Source: Liolophura sinensis
Taxonomy: Eukaryota; Mollusca; Polyplacophora; Chitonida; Chitonidae
DNA length: 64,000 nucleotides
Assembly: GCF_032854445.1 (NCBI RefSeq)
Contig: NC_088296.1
Coordinates: 2,315,246-2,379,245, forward strand
Direction: 5' to 3'
Made by a program: the position numbers and the translations under genes. The stretch's first letter is position 1; each line of letters opens with the position of its first letter. Below the pieces are notes generated by a model that was not told the DNA's origin, did not search any database, and saw nothing but the letters and a program-made list of their open reading frames with translations. Positions 15,001 through 25,886 of the stretch are shown here, in pieces.

Positions 15001-18000
15001 CGCCATTGTCCTACACAAACATTGGAGAAGTAGGGTTTCTATGTTGGGGCGCTGAAAAGATGGGTAGGGTTTCTATGTGGGGGCGCTGGAAAGAAGTTTT
15101 TATATGCCAGATAAAGTAATGAACACTGCACGATTTAGACTGGACATGGTCGTGAAAATTTTGATGGAAATTTGGAAGTCAGTAAATTAACATGTGTACA
15201 TAGAATTGCTGTTGCTTTTCGTTGATTACATCTCGTAGTTGCTAAATGTACATAGATATGTCAGCGAGTAAATAATCCGCCCTCATGCCAAACATGTTGA
15301 CCCACATATAGATTGCACGGCTTCATGTTGAAGACGTCATGTGGTTTGTTTTCAGACGTTTAAACTGTGTGTACCTTAGCAATATATCCGCTGCAATATA
15401 CGGTCCGTTATGTATTATCGACGGCTCCATTCTCTGCGTGGTACGCATTTGGCAGATATGTGAGAATTGCGATTAGTGGCTGTTAAAGGACACTTTGTAA
15501 CTGACATTTCAATTTCTCAACATTTAATACATGATTGCAAGCGTCACTGACCTGTACGAGATTCCAGTACTGTGCCGTCTCCGCCATGGGGCCCGTTACC
15601 AGAGTGCAGCCCGCGCCCAGCAACATCACCTTCCTCGTACTGGCTGTAATTTGATCGAAGAGGCTGGCCATGCCTACTCCAGCGTCACACTGAAAATGTG
15701 ACAGACCAGACGTCCACAGTTTAGTACATGGGGCCTTAATATATACTTAATTGTTTATTAATTTGACATTTAGCCCCATTGTTCATTTGTATAACGAGAG
15801 TTCTGCTATAGAGACGCAAGTAATGCGATGAAGACGCAAGTAATGCTAAGTAATGCTATGAAGACGCGGTAAGGCTATGAAGGTGCAAGGAATGCAATTA
15901 AGGCGCGAGTAATGCCATAAAGGCGCGAGTAATAGCATTAAAGCTTCAAGTAATGCAATAAATGCGCCAAAAATGCTATGTAGGCACGAGTAATACTATG
16001 AATGCGCCAGTAATGCTACGGAGGCGTGACTAATGAACGCATGAGTAATGCTATAAATACGCGAATAATAGTATGAAAGGGCTATGAACGTGCAAGTAAT
16101 GCTATACAGACGCAAGTAATGTTATGAAAGCGCGTCTAGTGCTCTGAAGGCGAGAGTATTTCTTTAAAGGCGCGAGTAATGCTATGAAGGTGTAAGTAAA
16201 ATATCTAATCGTCTGATGATCGCTTTCTTAAATACGGTTCACATGCAATGTAAAACTTAATAATGTAATTAAGAGGTACAGCACAGACAGAGAAAGCAGA
16301 GCAGTGACGACAATGAGAGTATTAGCAAACGGCCACATGTAACTGGTGAAATACGGCATTTTGTCATGCATAAGTCTAACTGTTTACGTAAGTGCCAAAA
16401 CAGTAACAAATTACACGCCCCCTGACATCATGGCTTAAGCAGAATTAAATTTTAAGAAATGCAGTGACGCCAAGTGCAATTTGTTGGGCGTCACTGGCAT
16501 AAAATTGCTAAAAGTGTTGTAATGTCATCAAATTCACTGTTAAGTCTGAATGCTACCAGGACATAAAACTCCCCAAAACACTCAGTCCTTATATGGATGA
16601 TTGCTGCTATTACCAGGACATAAAATTCGCTAAAACACTCAGTCTTTATATGAATGATTGCTGCTGTTACCAGGACATAAAATTCGCTAAAACACTCAGT
16701 CTTTATATGAATGATTGCTGCTGTTACCAGGACATAAAAACACCTTGGAACACTCTCCGTTTACTGGAATGATTGCAACGGTTACAATCACATAAAACCC
16801 CTTAACACACTCACTGTTTACTGGAAGGATTGCACCAAATAGCAGCACATAAAACCCCTTAACACACTCACTGTTTACTGGAATGATTGCGCCTGTTACC
16901 ATGACATCAAATCCCTTAACACACTCACTGTTTACTAGAATGATTGCGCCGGTTATCATGACATCAAATCCCTTAACACAATCACTGTTTACTGGAATGA
17001 TTGCGCCTGTTACCATCACATAAAACCGTATAACACACGCACTATTTACTTGAATAATTGCGCCGGTTACCATCACATATAACCCGTTTAAACACTCACT
17101 GTTCACTGGAATGATTGCGCCTGTTATCATGACATCAAACCCCTTAACACACTCATCGTGGACTGGAATGATTGCGCCTGTTACCGTAATATAAAAACCT
17201 GTAACACATACGCTTTCTGTATGCTTTGGTTGTGCCTGCTAGCTTGATCTAAAACCTCATAACTATGCTATTTTTTTCTACTGCACCCATTGCACCTGTT
17301 ACCATTATTACAAAAAACCAATTTATTAACTGATTAATTGCATTCTATGTGGCCACCACCTTGCAAGTATGTTCACTTTCCATTATTTTGATTCTACCGA
17401 TTGTCACTCGCGGCTCGGTGTGTTTTCTATACAGATTTATATTAATAATGTAAAACTAATTTCTTTGTATATGATATACTGTTAACATGGGTTGCTTTGG
17501 TTGCAAGTAATGAATGTAGTAATCTGATGTAGCTGTCTTCCGGGCGTGAATGAATAATACATGTGCACTAAATACAGGCACAGACCTAAGGCATAACTGC
17601 TCCACCTGACTTTTGTGCTAGCCAACGCCCACCGTCACAAATACTGTTTTTTTTAGGAATAAAATGTCTAGTTCATTTATTTGTCATTTTAATTAGGATT
17701 TTGGGTTTCAAGAGATTTCCCTTAAGACCATTGCAAACGGAGGACATTAGTTTCTGATGAGAAAGAGGTTCAGACCCCGGATGATCCGGAATATCCGCTA
17801 ACTATCGCGGACAACATAACGTGTCCCTTTTCAAAAATTTCACTGTCGAAACAGTCACGTAATTCGGTCAAGGTCGTATAGCGGCACCAAAGAGCGCAAA
17901 GTAGACAACAACAAAACTACACGATCTAGATCTTTTACACGGCTTACATACTTCTGGCTAATGTGTTGCCGAAAATTAAACAAGCTAAATCTTTAGATTC

Positions 18001-21000
18001 AATTTTCCAGGGTAAACTGTTCTTCTCAACCGTACACAAAAAAATTTCGATGGATTTTGGCTACCGAGATCAGGAAATCCTACTTTCAACCACAACTGCT
18101 ATGCATTTGTCCTTTTGCACTGTGTTCATGCATAGGTTTAGTTTATGTGATTACATCGCACTATTTTCAATTCTAGACGACTGACATCCACTTCATAGCA
18201 TTGGGCATCATGGCGTGGTATTAATATAAGCGAGAGTAAATTGCTACTTTCGGAGTGAGTGAGTGAGTGCTTGGGGTTTAACGTCGTACTTTACGCTACT
18301 TTCGGAGTGAGTGAGTGAGTGCTTGGGGTTTAACGTCTTTCTTTTACGCTACTTTCGGAGTGAGTGCTTGGGGTTTAACGTCGTACTTTACGCTACTTTC
18401 GGAGTGAGTGAGTGAGTGAGTGCTTGGGGTTTAACGTCGTACTTTACGCTACTTTCTGAGTGAGTGCTTGGGGTTTAACGTCGTACTTTACGCTACTTTC
18501 TGAGTGAGTGCTTGGGGTTTAACGTCGTACTTTACGCTACCTTCTGAGCATTCCATGGTTATCATGTTATCATGCTGGCTTCCTCTCCCGTCGTACGTGG
18601 GAAACGCCTCCAGCAACCTGCGGATACTTCTGGGTTTCCCCGTTTTATGCCCACAATAATGCTGGCCGCTTTTGTATTTCGTATTTATTATTGTGACTCC
18701 AAATTTATCAGACATCACTTGTTTAGAATTACTCAAAATGCTGTCTTGTCGTCACATTTAATATACAATCGCATTAAGACAATGCAGATGGATCAGAATT
18801 GCAACAAGACTAAATAAAAGCGTGTTAAAGAATCAGCCCTGTTTGGTTTCTTGTAGCCCATTTATACGACTCCTTGGAAAACCCTACGGTAACTGATCAA
18901 ACTATCGCATGAGCCTGACACTTCGTAGCCCATGAATAATCAATTCCAGATGACAAAGCCGTTAGCTCCTGTAGCAGTATATATCAGGTAAATTATTCAA
19001 ATCACTTCACATCTCATAATGTCTCAGAAAGAATCGATCTTTGTCTAATGTTCCGTGTTGTTATATCCCTCTATATGCAAAGCTTGCAAAGTATCCCCCA
19101 GTCGTCTAAAGGCACTTATTTTTTCATACGATTTTACGCCACTCGATATGTACTAAAGCGGACTTTCAGAGTAAGGACTGATTTTGTGGCAAGAGCCGTT
19201 CACAGCATACATTTAGGAGAAAATAACTGGGGAAGTGCAATCCAGTGATTTTATAACGAGAGAATGTGTCGCAAGAACTGTTTACCGCACACATTTGCGA
19301 CGGAATAACCACGGAGATGCATTTCCGTGACTTTAATACGACATGATCGATGGTAAGGAATGGAAACCACACACATTTGCAACAAAGAAACCGGGAAAGG
19401 GCATTTATGTGGGTTTTTTATGAGCATTGACAAGAGATGTAAACATTAGCGACATAGGAACAGGGGATGTACAATCCAGTGATTTTAATACGATATATTT
19501 TGTCGTAAAAATGTTGAGCGTAAATGTTTACTACAAGCCAACAGGCAACGTGCTATAAAGCGAATTAAATACGACATAGTCTGTCACAAGAATAGTTAAG
19601 GGATATATTTTTGACAAAACAAAACGCACACGTACAATAAAATGTTACGTGCTGGGATCAAATGCCATTTGTTTCAGCAGCTACATGTAGTCAAATGGTC
19701 AACAGTCAACTTTAGATATTCTATTTACTGCTACAGCTACGCGTATTCTGAAAGCAAAGTATTATTATCACTGCTATTAGAACGAAAGAAAATGGATAAT
19801 AGTGGATATCAGTGTGACGTGTTCTTTACATTTGAAGGACTCGTTCGTTACATCCTAACTTAGGAACACTTATGTTATGCATGTGTACATCATTCAGATT
19901 TTTGGCCATGAAAGGAATGATTGGATTTTCTAAACTAACTCTCGTTGTTTCCTCTTCGGTTTAGGTGGACACGAAAGACACACGGAAGTACTTGTACGAA
20001 AAGGCCACAGAAATAGTTACCAGAGAAGAAAAGGTAAGCAGGCCAACGGGTGAAAAAAAATAGGTAACTCCCTACCAACACCCACTCACACCCAGTCCAC
20101 GAAAACAAAACGACGGTAATCATATGACACGGGAACCTGTTACATTCCACTTGCTTCTCAAGTGAAAAAAATGGGTAATTTTAATGAGTTCATTAATGGC
20201 TAGTTACATAATTAATGACTCGTCACATAATCAATGGCTGGTCACATAATCAATGAGTGTCAATTAATTAAGTCAACACAAGTGAGATTTTCGTGTTTAT
20301 ATTTCAGCATATACAGAGGTGTGCCGGAGAAAAGATCCAGTGCACGTGATATGGGTCAGTTTTGATTCTCACAAAGGAAATTTGTCAAACTTAACAGAAA
20401 ATATGCTGCCTGAGTTGGTGCTAAAAGACATGCTCTTAATGCAATAGAGTGTTCTATTAAACATAGCACAAATATTCTATTATTTGTCAAAAAGATTATA
20501 TTACGCTAACCAAATATTACGTTGAATATGTCAGAATATTATGTTATGACAGCAGAATACATTCTGACATCACTCAGACAAAATACGTTTAAGGCCTAAC
20601 AGATTTTTTGAGATTACAGTGCGGTTTGCGCTTCCAAACAAAATGGCGATAGAGAAGTTTTTAATTCAACTTTAACCTGTAGCTGAATTTGCATGTGGCG
20701 CGGAAGGATTTGACGCCTAGTTGAATCTTCGAGCTGCTGTAACACATCGCACCGTATCAACGCCGATTTAGCGGACGTTTAATAGTAAGTTGAAAGAGGG
20801 GATCTTGTTTGGGCGACAGTGCATGACATTTGCAAAGGTCGCACCAAGTCGATGTAATGCGGATAACAGTGTGTTACAGTGTGGCAATGTGTTTGCTAAG
20901 AACAACTCAGAGATGCCATCAACAGCCTTAGATTGCTATTTATAGCATCGTTACACGGAACTGAACCCACATCTTCCAGAATGTACCATCGTGAAATCCA

Positions 21001-22998
21001 TAAACCTGCGTCGCAAAGGTCGTATTAGTTTTCGCGATTAGTATTAATCTATTTATTTGACTGGTGCTTAACGCAATGCTCAATTTTTTTTCACTTATAT
21101 AATTACTGCCAGTTTTAAAGGTGGAGGGAACCGCCGTGTACGAGTTAAACTATCGACGACTGGCAAGTTACTAACGAGCATTCGCACATATTGTGTACAT
21201 ATATTGCTGGAAGACAAGTGATCGATTTCACACCACTTCTCTCCACAACTGAAATTACCCCTATATAGGTAAATCAGTTACACCGCATACCAGTGTCACC
21301 GTATTGTATAAGGTATTATGTGTCCATGTGAGTTCAAGCCCAGCTCATGCTGGCGTCCGTTCTGGCCATCAAACTGCGAATGGTCGTGGGTTTCACCTGG
21401 ACACTGGCCAGCTTCGTCCCACCATAATGCTGGCAGCCGTCGTATAAGTGAAATATTCTAGAGCTCGAATTAAAACATCAAATAAATAAATAAATAAATA
21501 TAAGGTATTAATATCATCACGATTATTAACATTGTCCAAAAAGGTATTACCTACACCATGCCCTCTACCATCGCGGCCCGACAACAAAATGTTCTGTACG
21601 GTAAGTCTATAGTATTGATTCGAAGAAACACCTGTATACAAAACAAAGATGTACATATAGAACAAGCCACATGGGAATATGTCGCACAGGCTCATTTATC
21701 TATTTATTTATTTATTTATTTATTTGATTGATGTTTTATGCCGTATTCAAGAATATATCATTAATACGATGTCGGCCAGCATTATGGTGGGTGGAAACCG
21801 GGCAGAGCCAGGCCACGATCCCCAAAGGTTGCTGGTAGATACTTGTGGCCTTGACATTATTTTCTTGTGTTTAATTGGACACACCGACCTATGCACGACT
21901 ACCAGAGGATTTATCACAAATGTTGCATTTTGAAGCCGAGAAAGTACAGTAAAATTTCACAATTTTTGAACTTTTCAAATCTTGAAGGAAAACAGATAAC
22001 ATTCTCTTCAGTCCGCAGATAGCGTGTACTGATTTGCTATCTACAAAATATATTCGGTTAATTTTGTAAATGCTACACCTAATGTTATACTTAGTGATAT
22101 ACTTAATGCTACCATGTAAAGAAACGAGATGGTGTTTGACAGCTGAAGGCAAACTGCAAACTGCCAATTGGTTCATATAGTAAAAGCGGTTGTTGTTTAC
22201 CAAATGAGGTCGCCTGTTCAAATCCAGATCTCGCTCTGGCTTTAAGTTCGAAAGTCATATGTGGGATGGTCTACCAGCAACCTGCGGATGGTAGTGGGTT
22301 TCCTCCGGGATCTGCTCGGCTTCTTCCCACCTTAATACTGGCCGCCGTCGTATACGTGACTCTTGAGTACGACGTAAAACATCAATAAAATAAATAAAAA
22401 AGTTTACATAATTTGCCAGGTGCCTAGAGAATTCCACTACTTTATTCTGGACACTGGTTTCTTCCGGGCACTCGCTCTTTCCTCCGGGTACTCCCGCTTT
22501 CTCTCCGGGCACTCATGCTTTCCTCTGGGCACTCACGCTTTCCTTGGACCATAAACATCGCCGCCGTCACATAAGTGAAAAATTCTTGAGGACGGCGTTA
22601 AACTCTAATCCAATAAACGGACACAGCCCTCGGATATATTGCTTTAGTGATGGAGATTAATCAATTTTCATCTCTATTAAACAGCAGGAAGCACGGAACT
22701 GCGTGTATTATATCTAGCTTACCTTAGTGTTGTTCCATTCCATCTGGAGCTCGTAGTCCGCCAGTAGGTCTGTTCGCTTATTTACATCTGCAATCGCCAT
22801 TTCCGCCGCCGGAATCAAACCCGCTGCATCCCAATTGACGTTATCTAACGGGAAGAACCCACCGATGTAAAGGTCTTGCTTGGCTTCAGTTCTTGATGAT
22901 AGCAAGAAAGCGAACACCGACACCCACAACGTTACTGAAGATACCAAACATTCCAAAAGAGATGTGCCTCGCAGAAAACGCTTCGTAATCGAGGCCAT
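1262..22998 (-). CDS. GABBR: GABA-B receptor-like gene, 5' part (five coding exons)
   Basis: Encodes the N-terminal part of a metabotropic GABA-B-type receptor, a class C G-protein-coupled receptor of the plasma membrane. Coding exons are 22998-22723, 15689-15552, 9946-9776, 7536-7435 and 1327-1262. All have GT-AG borders and join in phase 0 to give 92+46+57+34+22 = 251 residues. Residues about 16-36 are a hydrophobic signal segment. The rest is the first lobe of the Venus flytrap domain, with family-typical stretches such as GGFFPLDN, PAAEMAIADVNKRTD, SSSPSL, FGWKKA, DPTSALENIK and EARIII. The remainder of the flytrap domain, the seven membrane helices and the tail must lie left of position 1. 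Subtype is unresolved: WNLVQ resembles subunit 2, SSSPSL resembles subunit 1. The start ATG at 22998 has a good context (GAAATGG). Family assignment is firm; ligand and partner subunit are not established. Confidence 0.9.
1714..1898 (-). repeat. SINE fragment, minus orientation
   Basis: Reverse complement of the family: acttatacgacggcgg, then the head region with a box-B relic. The AAAT tail is lost. Confidence 0.75.
2737..3105. repeat. interrupted (CA)n microsatellite
   Basis: About 370 bp of CA dinucleotides with gg, gc and ta interruptions. It generates long artefactual Thr-His and Cys-Val reading frames on both strands. Confidence 0.97.
6266..6559. mobile_element. MITE-like inverted-repeat element
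   Basis: About 294 bp with terminal inverted repeats of about 35 bp: left atgcgtgttttcc and tcctttctacggattattta; right, reversed, atgcgtactttcg and tcctttctactaattattta. Sub-terminal inverted similarity is also present. No transposase frame and no clear target duplication. Confidence 0.6.
7435..7536 (-). CDS. GABBR: GABBR-like exon 4 (flytrap domain)
   Basis: Thirty-four codons between acceptor ttttcacag|GTAATT and donor ATTAAG|gtacgg. It encodes VIQHMRDLLIQNS followed by SESFTGDPTSALENIK, a hallmark segment of GABA-B receptors. The reading frame is continuous with exons 3 and 5. Confidence 0.92.
7537..9775 (-). other. GABBR-like intron 3 (2.2 kb)
   Basis: Mostly unique AT-rich sequence. 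I see no repeat array, SINE or credible exon. It has one full TGACGTCA palindrome near 9,558. Confidence 0.7.
9776..9946 (-). CDS. GABBR: GABBR-like exon 3 (flytrap domain)
   Basis: Fifty-seven codons from acceptor tctgaacag|GTCTCC to donor TCTATG|gtgagt. VSHSSSSPSLNN aligns with the YGSSSPALS loop of GABBR1. It is followed by the conserved KYPLLFRLYPSE and LMKQFGWKKAALL strand and helix. Confidence 0.92.
11455..11905. repeat. ~60-bp minisatellite, about seven copies
   Basis: Unit includes taggccgatgtggtgagtg, tatgtactgctgtagtc and ctacaccatcggtacacac. Within GABBR-like intron 2. Confidence 0.9.
11985..12305. repeat. ~29-bp minisatellite
   Basis: Unit approximates gtatgtgtaaaaacgcttac plus ctgaccaga, with about eleven imperfect copies. 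Confidence 0.88.
12306..12700. repeat. second ~29-bp minisatellite
   Basis: Unit approximates gggtctgcaccatgagtgg plus atgtaaaaat, directly following the previous array. Because 29 is not a multiple of 3, all minus-strand frames show similar peptides; none is a gene. Confidence 0.9.
15028..15095. repeat. 32-bp direct duplication
   Basis: gtagggtttctatgt then ggggcgctg occurs twice. Confidence 0.75.
15552..15689 (-). CDS. GABBR: GABBR-like exon 2 (flytrap domain)
   Basis: Forty-six codons from acceptor ttttcag|TGTGAC to donor CTCGTACAG|gtcagt. It begins CDAGVGMASLFD, the counterpart of the CDPG segment of known receptors. It contains VMLLGAGCTLVTGPMAETA, aligned with the serine-rich loop (GCSSVST in GABBR1) that contacts ligand, and ends YWNLVQ. 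Confidence 0.92.
15798..16200. repeat. ~20-bp imperfect minisatellite
   Basis: Unit approximates aggcgcgagtaatgctatga, highly variable between copies. Confidence 0.85.
16546..17200. repeat. 57-bp minisatellite, about eleven copies
   Basis: Unit includes attgcgcctgttaccatgac, cccttaacacactcact and gtttactggaatg. The length is a multiple of three, so a 19-residue repeat frame is open on the minus strand, probably by chance. Confidence 0.92.
18248..18545 (-). repeat. tandem array made from the ACTC-element 3' end
   Basis: Six units of about 45-57 bp, each with gagtgagtg of variable length, cttggggtttaacgtcgtac and tttacgctactttc. Confidence 0.85.
18571..18680 (+). repeat. SINE fragment
   Basis: Central body only (catgctggcttcctctcc to aatgctggccgc). 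Confidence 0.7.
19965..20033 (+). CDS. candidate plus-strand exon nested in GABBR-like intron 1
   Basis: Sixty-nine bases (23 codons) between a strong acceptor (ctcttcggtttag) and a consensus donor (AAG|gtaagc). The frame reads VDTKDTRKYLYEKATE followed by IVTREEK. The borders and charged, helical-looking composition suggest a real exon on the strand opposite the receptor gene. I do not recognise the protein and found no convincing upstream plus-strand exon. It could be part of a nested gene or a chance arrangement. Confidence 0.35.
20308..20349 (+). CDS. candidate terminal exon following 19965-20033
   Basis: The acceptor tttatatttcag lies 274 bp after the preceding donor. Continuing in phase 0 gives HIQRCAGEKIQCT and then a TGA stop. 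An ATTAAA that could serve as a polyadenylation signal follows near 20,456. This would make the pair the 3' end of a small plus-strand gene. Function unknown. Confidence 0.3.
   Translation, partial: HIQRCAGEKIQCT
21331..21500 (+). repeat. SINE, 5'-truncated, AAAT tail
   Basis: Begins at the box-B-like gagttcaagcccagc and ends in an (AAAT)n tail. Confidence 0.8.
21694..21840 (-). repeat. SINE 3' part, minus orientation
   Basis: Starts with the reversed tail (ATTT)n and a degraded attcaagaatat motif, then the gcggccagcattatggtggg-like body. It lies head to head with the previous SINE. Confidence 0.75.
22208..22403 (+). repeat. SINE with variant head
   Basis: Head differs (gcctgttcaaatccagatc), but the body and tail are the same family (cctgcggatggtagtggg, ccgccgtcgtatacg). 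This suggests a second subfamily. Confidence 0.7.
22447..22617 (+). repeat. SINE-like 3' end with internal ~20-bp duplications
   Basis: Four near-copies of a ccgggcactcrcgcttt motif precede a gccgccgtcacataag and ttcttgaggacgg 3' end. Confidence 0.6.
22723..22998 (-). CDS. GABBR: GABBR-like exon 1 (start, signal peptide, start of flytrap domain)
   Basis: Ninety-two codons from ATG at 22998 to the donor AAG|gtaagc at 22722. The N-terminus is basic (ITKRFLR), followed by a hydrophobic stretch ending near SSRTEAKQ, a plausible signal-peptide cleavage region. LYIGGFFPLDN then begins beta strand 1 of the flytrap fold, and NVNWDAAGLIPAAEMAIADVN matches the first helix of GABA-B receptors. Confidence 0.92.
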
Positions 22999-23232
22999 TT
23001 CGATATATTTTTGAAACCCGGCAACGATGAATCGCTGGCTTTTATCTGATTCACAGCAGTATTGTCTGTGAACTAATTGATAAAAGTGAAATAGTCTTCA
23101 TCCTGACATACAGTATTGCTGTTTCATATCTTTACGCCACAACAGCGATTGATTCTCCGATATTCTTGCCGATTCCCCAGGAGCCATCTTTATCTTAAAG
23201 AGCCAGGCAATACTGGTCGGTTTTCTCGTGGT

Positions 23233-23240
23233 TGACGTCA
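23233..23240. promoter_or_regulatory. CRE palindrome upstream of the GABBR-like start
   Basis: A full TGACGTCA cAMP-response element about 235 bp upstream of the ATG at 22,998. Its position fits a proximal promoter if the transcript starts between them, but that start site is not known from sequence. Confidence 0.35.
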
Positions 23241-24112
23241 TGCGTGTTATCTCCGTGTCCCCATTAGTCTTGTCGCCAGTCTCCAGTGTTATCGGTACGA
23301 CGTCGTTTAGGGATTACAGCCTCTGTCCTGTCTGTGGCCTTACAGAAGTACAGGATCAAACTCAAGCAATCTCTCCAGGGAAGACTCTGCAAAGACAATA
23401 AAGAGCAGTAAATATAGGTCACAGTAACGGACTACCATGGTCACGGATTTTTTCTGGCTAATCTGTGATGGCTTAAATCCGCTAGATTAATCTCTCTTTC
23501 GTTTGTTGTCTAGGACCTTCGAGTTAAGGAAATTGGTTCAGATCACGTATGTGTAACACCCCATAGCATCTAAGGGAAACGAAGGCTGCGATGACATAAA
23601 ACATCACCATGCATGGAAAGAATGACCTTCTATGGAATTCCCTGCAATTCGCATTACCAAAAGAAACTCAAGTGAGTCAAACGATTTGTCCGGTACCCGG
23701 TTAAATGCAGGTTTTTTTTTTTTACTCTGGGGAGATTTTTGATTTATCCCTTTGTAAAATTATCGGCTGCGGTATACGCATGAAATTGCTCAATTCGGTG
23801 TAATAGCACAATCGACTAGAAAGACTCAAGGACATAAAATAAACGTGACCAGGCTGGCTTCGGACATATTATGAGTGAATTATTGCCAATGAATCGTGCC
23901 TCGCTAATACTGGAGCACAATGAAAACACTCCCGCCTCCACACTCAATACAGGTACCAACTGATTTGAATTCTTACTGAAAAACTGAATCTGGATATTAT
24001 AGTGTTGGTTTGTGGAGCAATAACAGCCACAAATCGTTTCAGTGTGGCTTTCATGACGGTGTCACCATGTGGCTGGCCTGCTTCAGGATGAGTGTCGTAG
24101 TCAAATGACTGT

Positions 24113-24165
24113 AAAAGTGTTAAGTACAACGTTAAACCCCGAGCACTCACTCACTCAGGATGAGT
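24113..24165 (+). repeat. tail fragment of the ACTC-tailed element
   Basis: aagtacaacgttaaaccccg then actcactcactc. Only the 3' end is present. Confidence 0.5.
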
Positions 24166-25886
24166 GATCTTAGAGCACGCCTGCACTGAAACGTCATACA
24201 AAAGACTTCACACAGGATGCCCCATTCTCTAATAGCGTACATCTACAAATCCGTCCTTACCTTATCCTGTTATGCTGAAGAGCAAGACCAGAAAACTTCA
24301 AGTATCTCAGTTTTACCCTAACGAAAACCACGCCTCCAGATTATCCTCAGCCTATCATAAAGCGTTTTGATGGGCGATTTGTCAGAACCTGGTGCTGCTC
24401 GTCAAACATGTCATAAGACAGCTCTAGAGACCGGAGGATTTCGTGAAGCTAAACACACTAGTGAAGGTGAACCACTAATAATGGTAGGGTCAATGTTCGT
24501 TTTACGAACTTTTAGCAAACTGGTGTATTTCGAAAATCAAATATTATAATAAACGCTTTTGTTCCAAGTGCTCGTGCAAGTTAACGTGGTAATCTACAGG
24601 CTTCTTGGTGCCATGGTTTAATAATTTTGCTTGGTAAAATGAAGTGACGTGAAGTGACTCCTGATTGCCTGCCCCTAATTTGGTTACTTTGGAGGTCGCC
24701 TGTTCAAATGCAGGTAAGATAAGAGAACAGTACAGTACACAGTAACTAATCTGACGTGTGCATTTTGTGGTGAAATCAGTTATAATCAAAGAAAACAGGA
24801 TATAACTTTGACCAAACAGGTTAGAATTCATGCGGTTAAATCGTCTGCTACACAAAGCCAGAAAGATTGTCAGTTATCTAAAAAGCGGTCTATCTTTCAT
24901 CAGCCATGTCCACTTTACCTTTTGTATTGGTCATCGCCTTCCCGAGTCTTTCAGTTTCTATCCATTTTAGTGGGGAGCCGAAAGCGAATTTCTAATGCTA
25001 AATTATCTTCATAAACGTCAAATATATTATATCGGTGTATGCGATAACATCTACTATATCTCTCCCTGGGGCTGTACATACAGTGTAAAAAAAGCAGGAA
25101 CAACTGACGGCTTCTAAAAATTTCCATTATTTATGTCAGAAATAATCAGGTAAAGTAGGTAAAATACAGACAACAGTGATAGATCTTAGCTTCCTGTTTA
25201 AAATTTGATTATCTTAGTTTTACTACGTGAAACCTAAATCTGCTGTGCGCAGAGCGAGTGCTGGGGGAAGACTTTGAATGCCCGCACAATAAGATCAGTT
25301 TTCCCCTGTTCCTCTTACTTCATTATTGCGTCATGTTTGCAAAAGCACACTAAACATAAACAAGTCTCTAACGAGGCAAATGTTTCAAATTACGACAAAA
25401 TTTTAGCTAATCATGAGGAAGTACGTTCATTATTTATATAAAAGAATAATAAATAAAACAAGACACGCGATCTTATTTTCCGCATGTCTGTAGTTGCCGT
25501 TTTTGTGTGCCAGCTTCGAGTATAGGGGTCTTACCAATTTGGATATATACGTGTTGGCTTGTGCAGGTCGTTATCCTATGCTAGAAAACTTGACAACGGT
25601 CATATTACTTGGAGAGAAACCGAATCACCTCAAAATGATGTGTTTTTTCGCTTTGAAATTAGCAATTTTTTGCTTCGTAGTGTCATGGCCATTGTCACAG
25701 TCAGGACATTCCGTGACTCAGCTATATAAGAATGACGACAGCGCTTTCCTTTCAACAAAAGTCAACTAGCAAAACTCTTATTTAAGGAGGTACACGATGC
25801 ATACAGAATACAACATAGATTAAAACTATTCCGGGCACGTGGGTGTGATATTTAGTAAATGATCACACGTAACCAATAAAGTCTAT

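Larger units (their letters stand above)
9947..15551 (-). other. GABBR-like intron 2 (5.6 kb)
   Basis: Contains back-to-back minisatellites between about 11,455 and 12,700 and a 32-bp duplication at 15,028-15,095. The remainder is unique AT-rich sequence with no convincing exon. Confidence 0.7.
15690..22722 (-). other. GABBR-like intron 1 (7.0 kb)
   Basis: Contains minisatellites at 15,798-16,200 and 16,546-17,200, a tandem array derived from the ACTC-tailed element at 18,248-18,545, five SINE fragments, and a possible plus-strand exon pair at 19,965-20,349. Confidence 0.7.

Noticed and set aside
16696-17130. 144-codon frame with MVTGAIIPVNSE repeats
   Set aside because: 57-bp minisatellite inside the receptor intron; the frame is open only because 57 is divisible by three.
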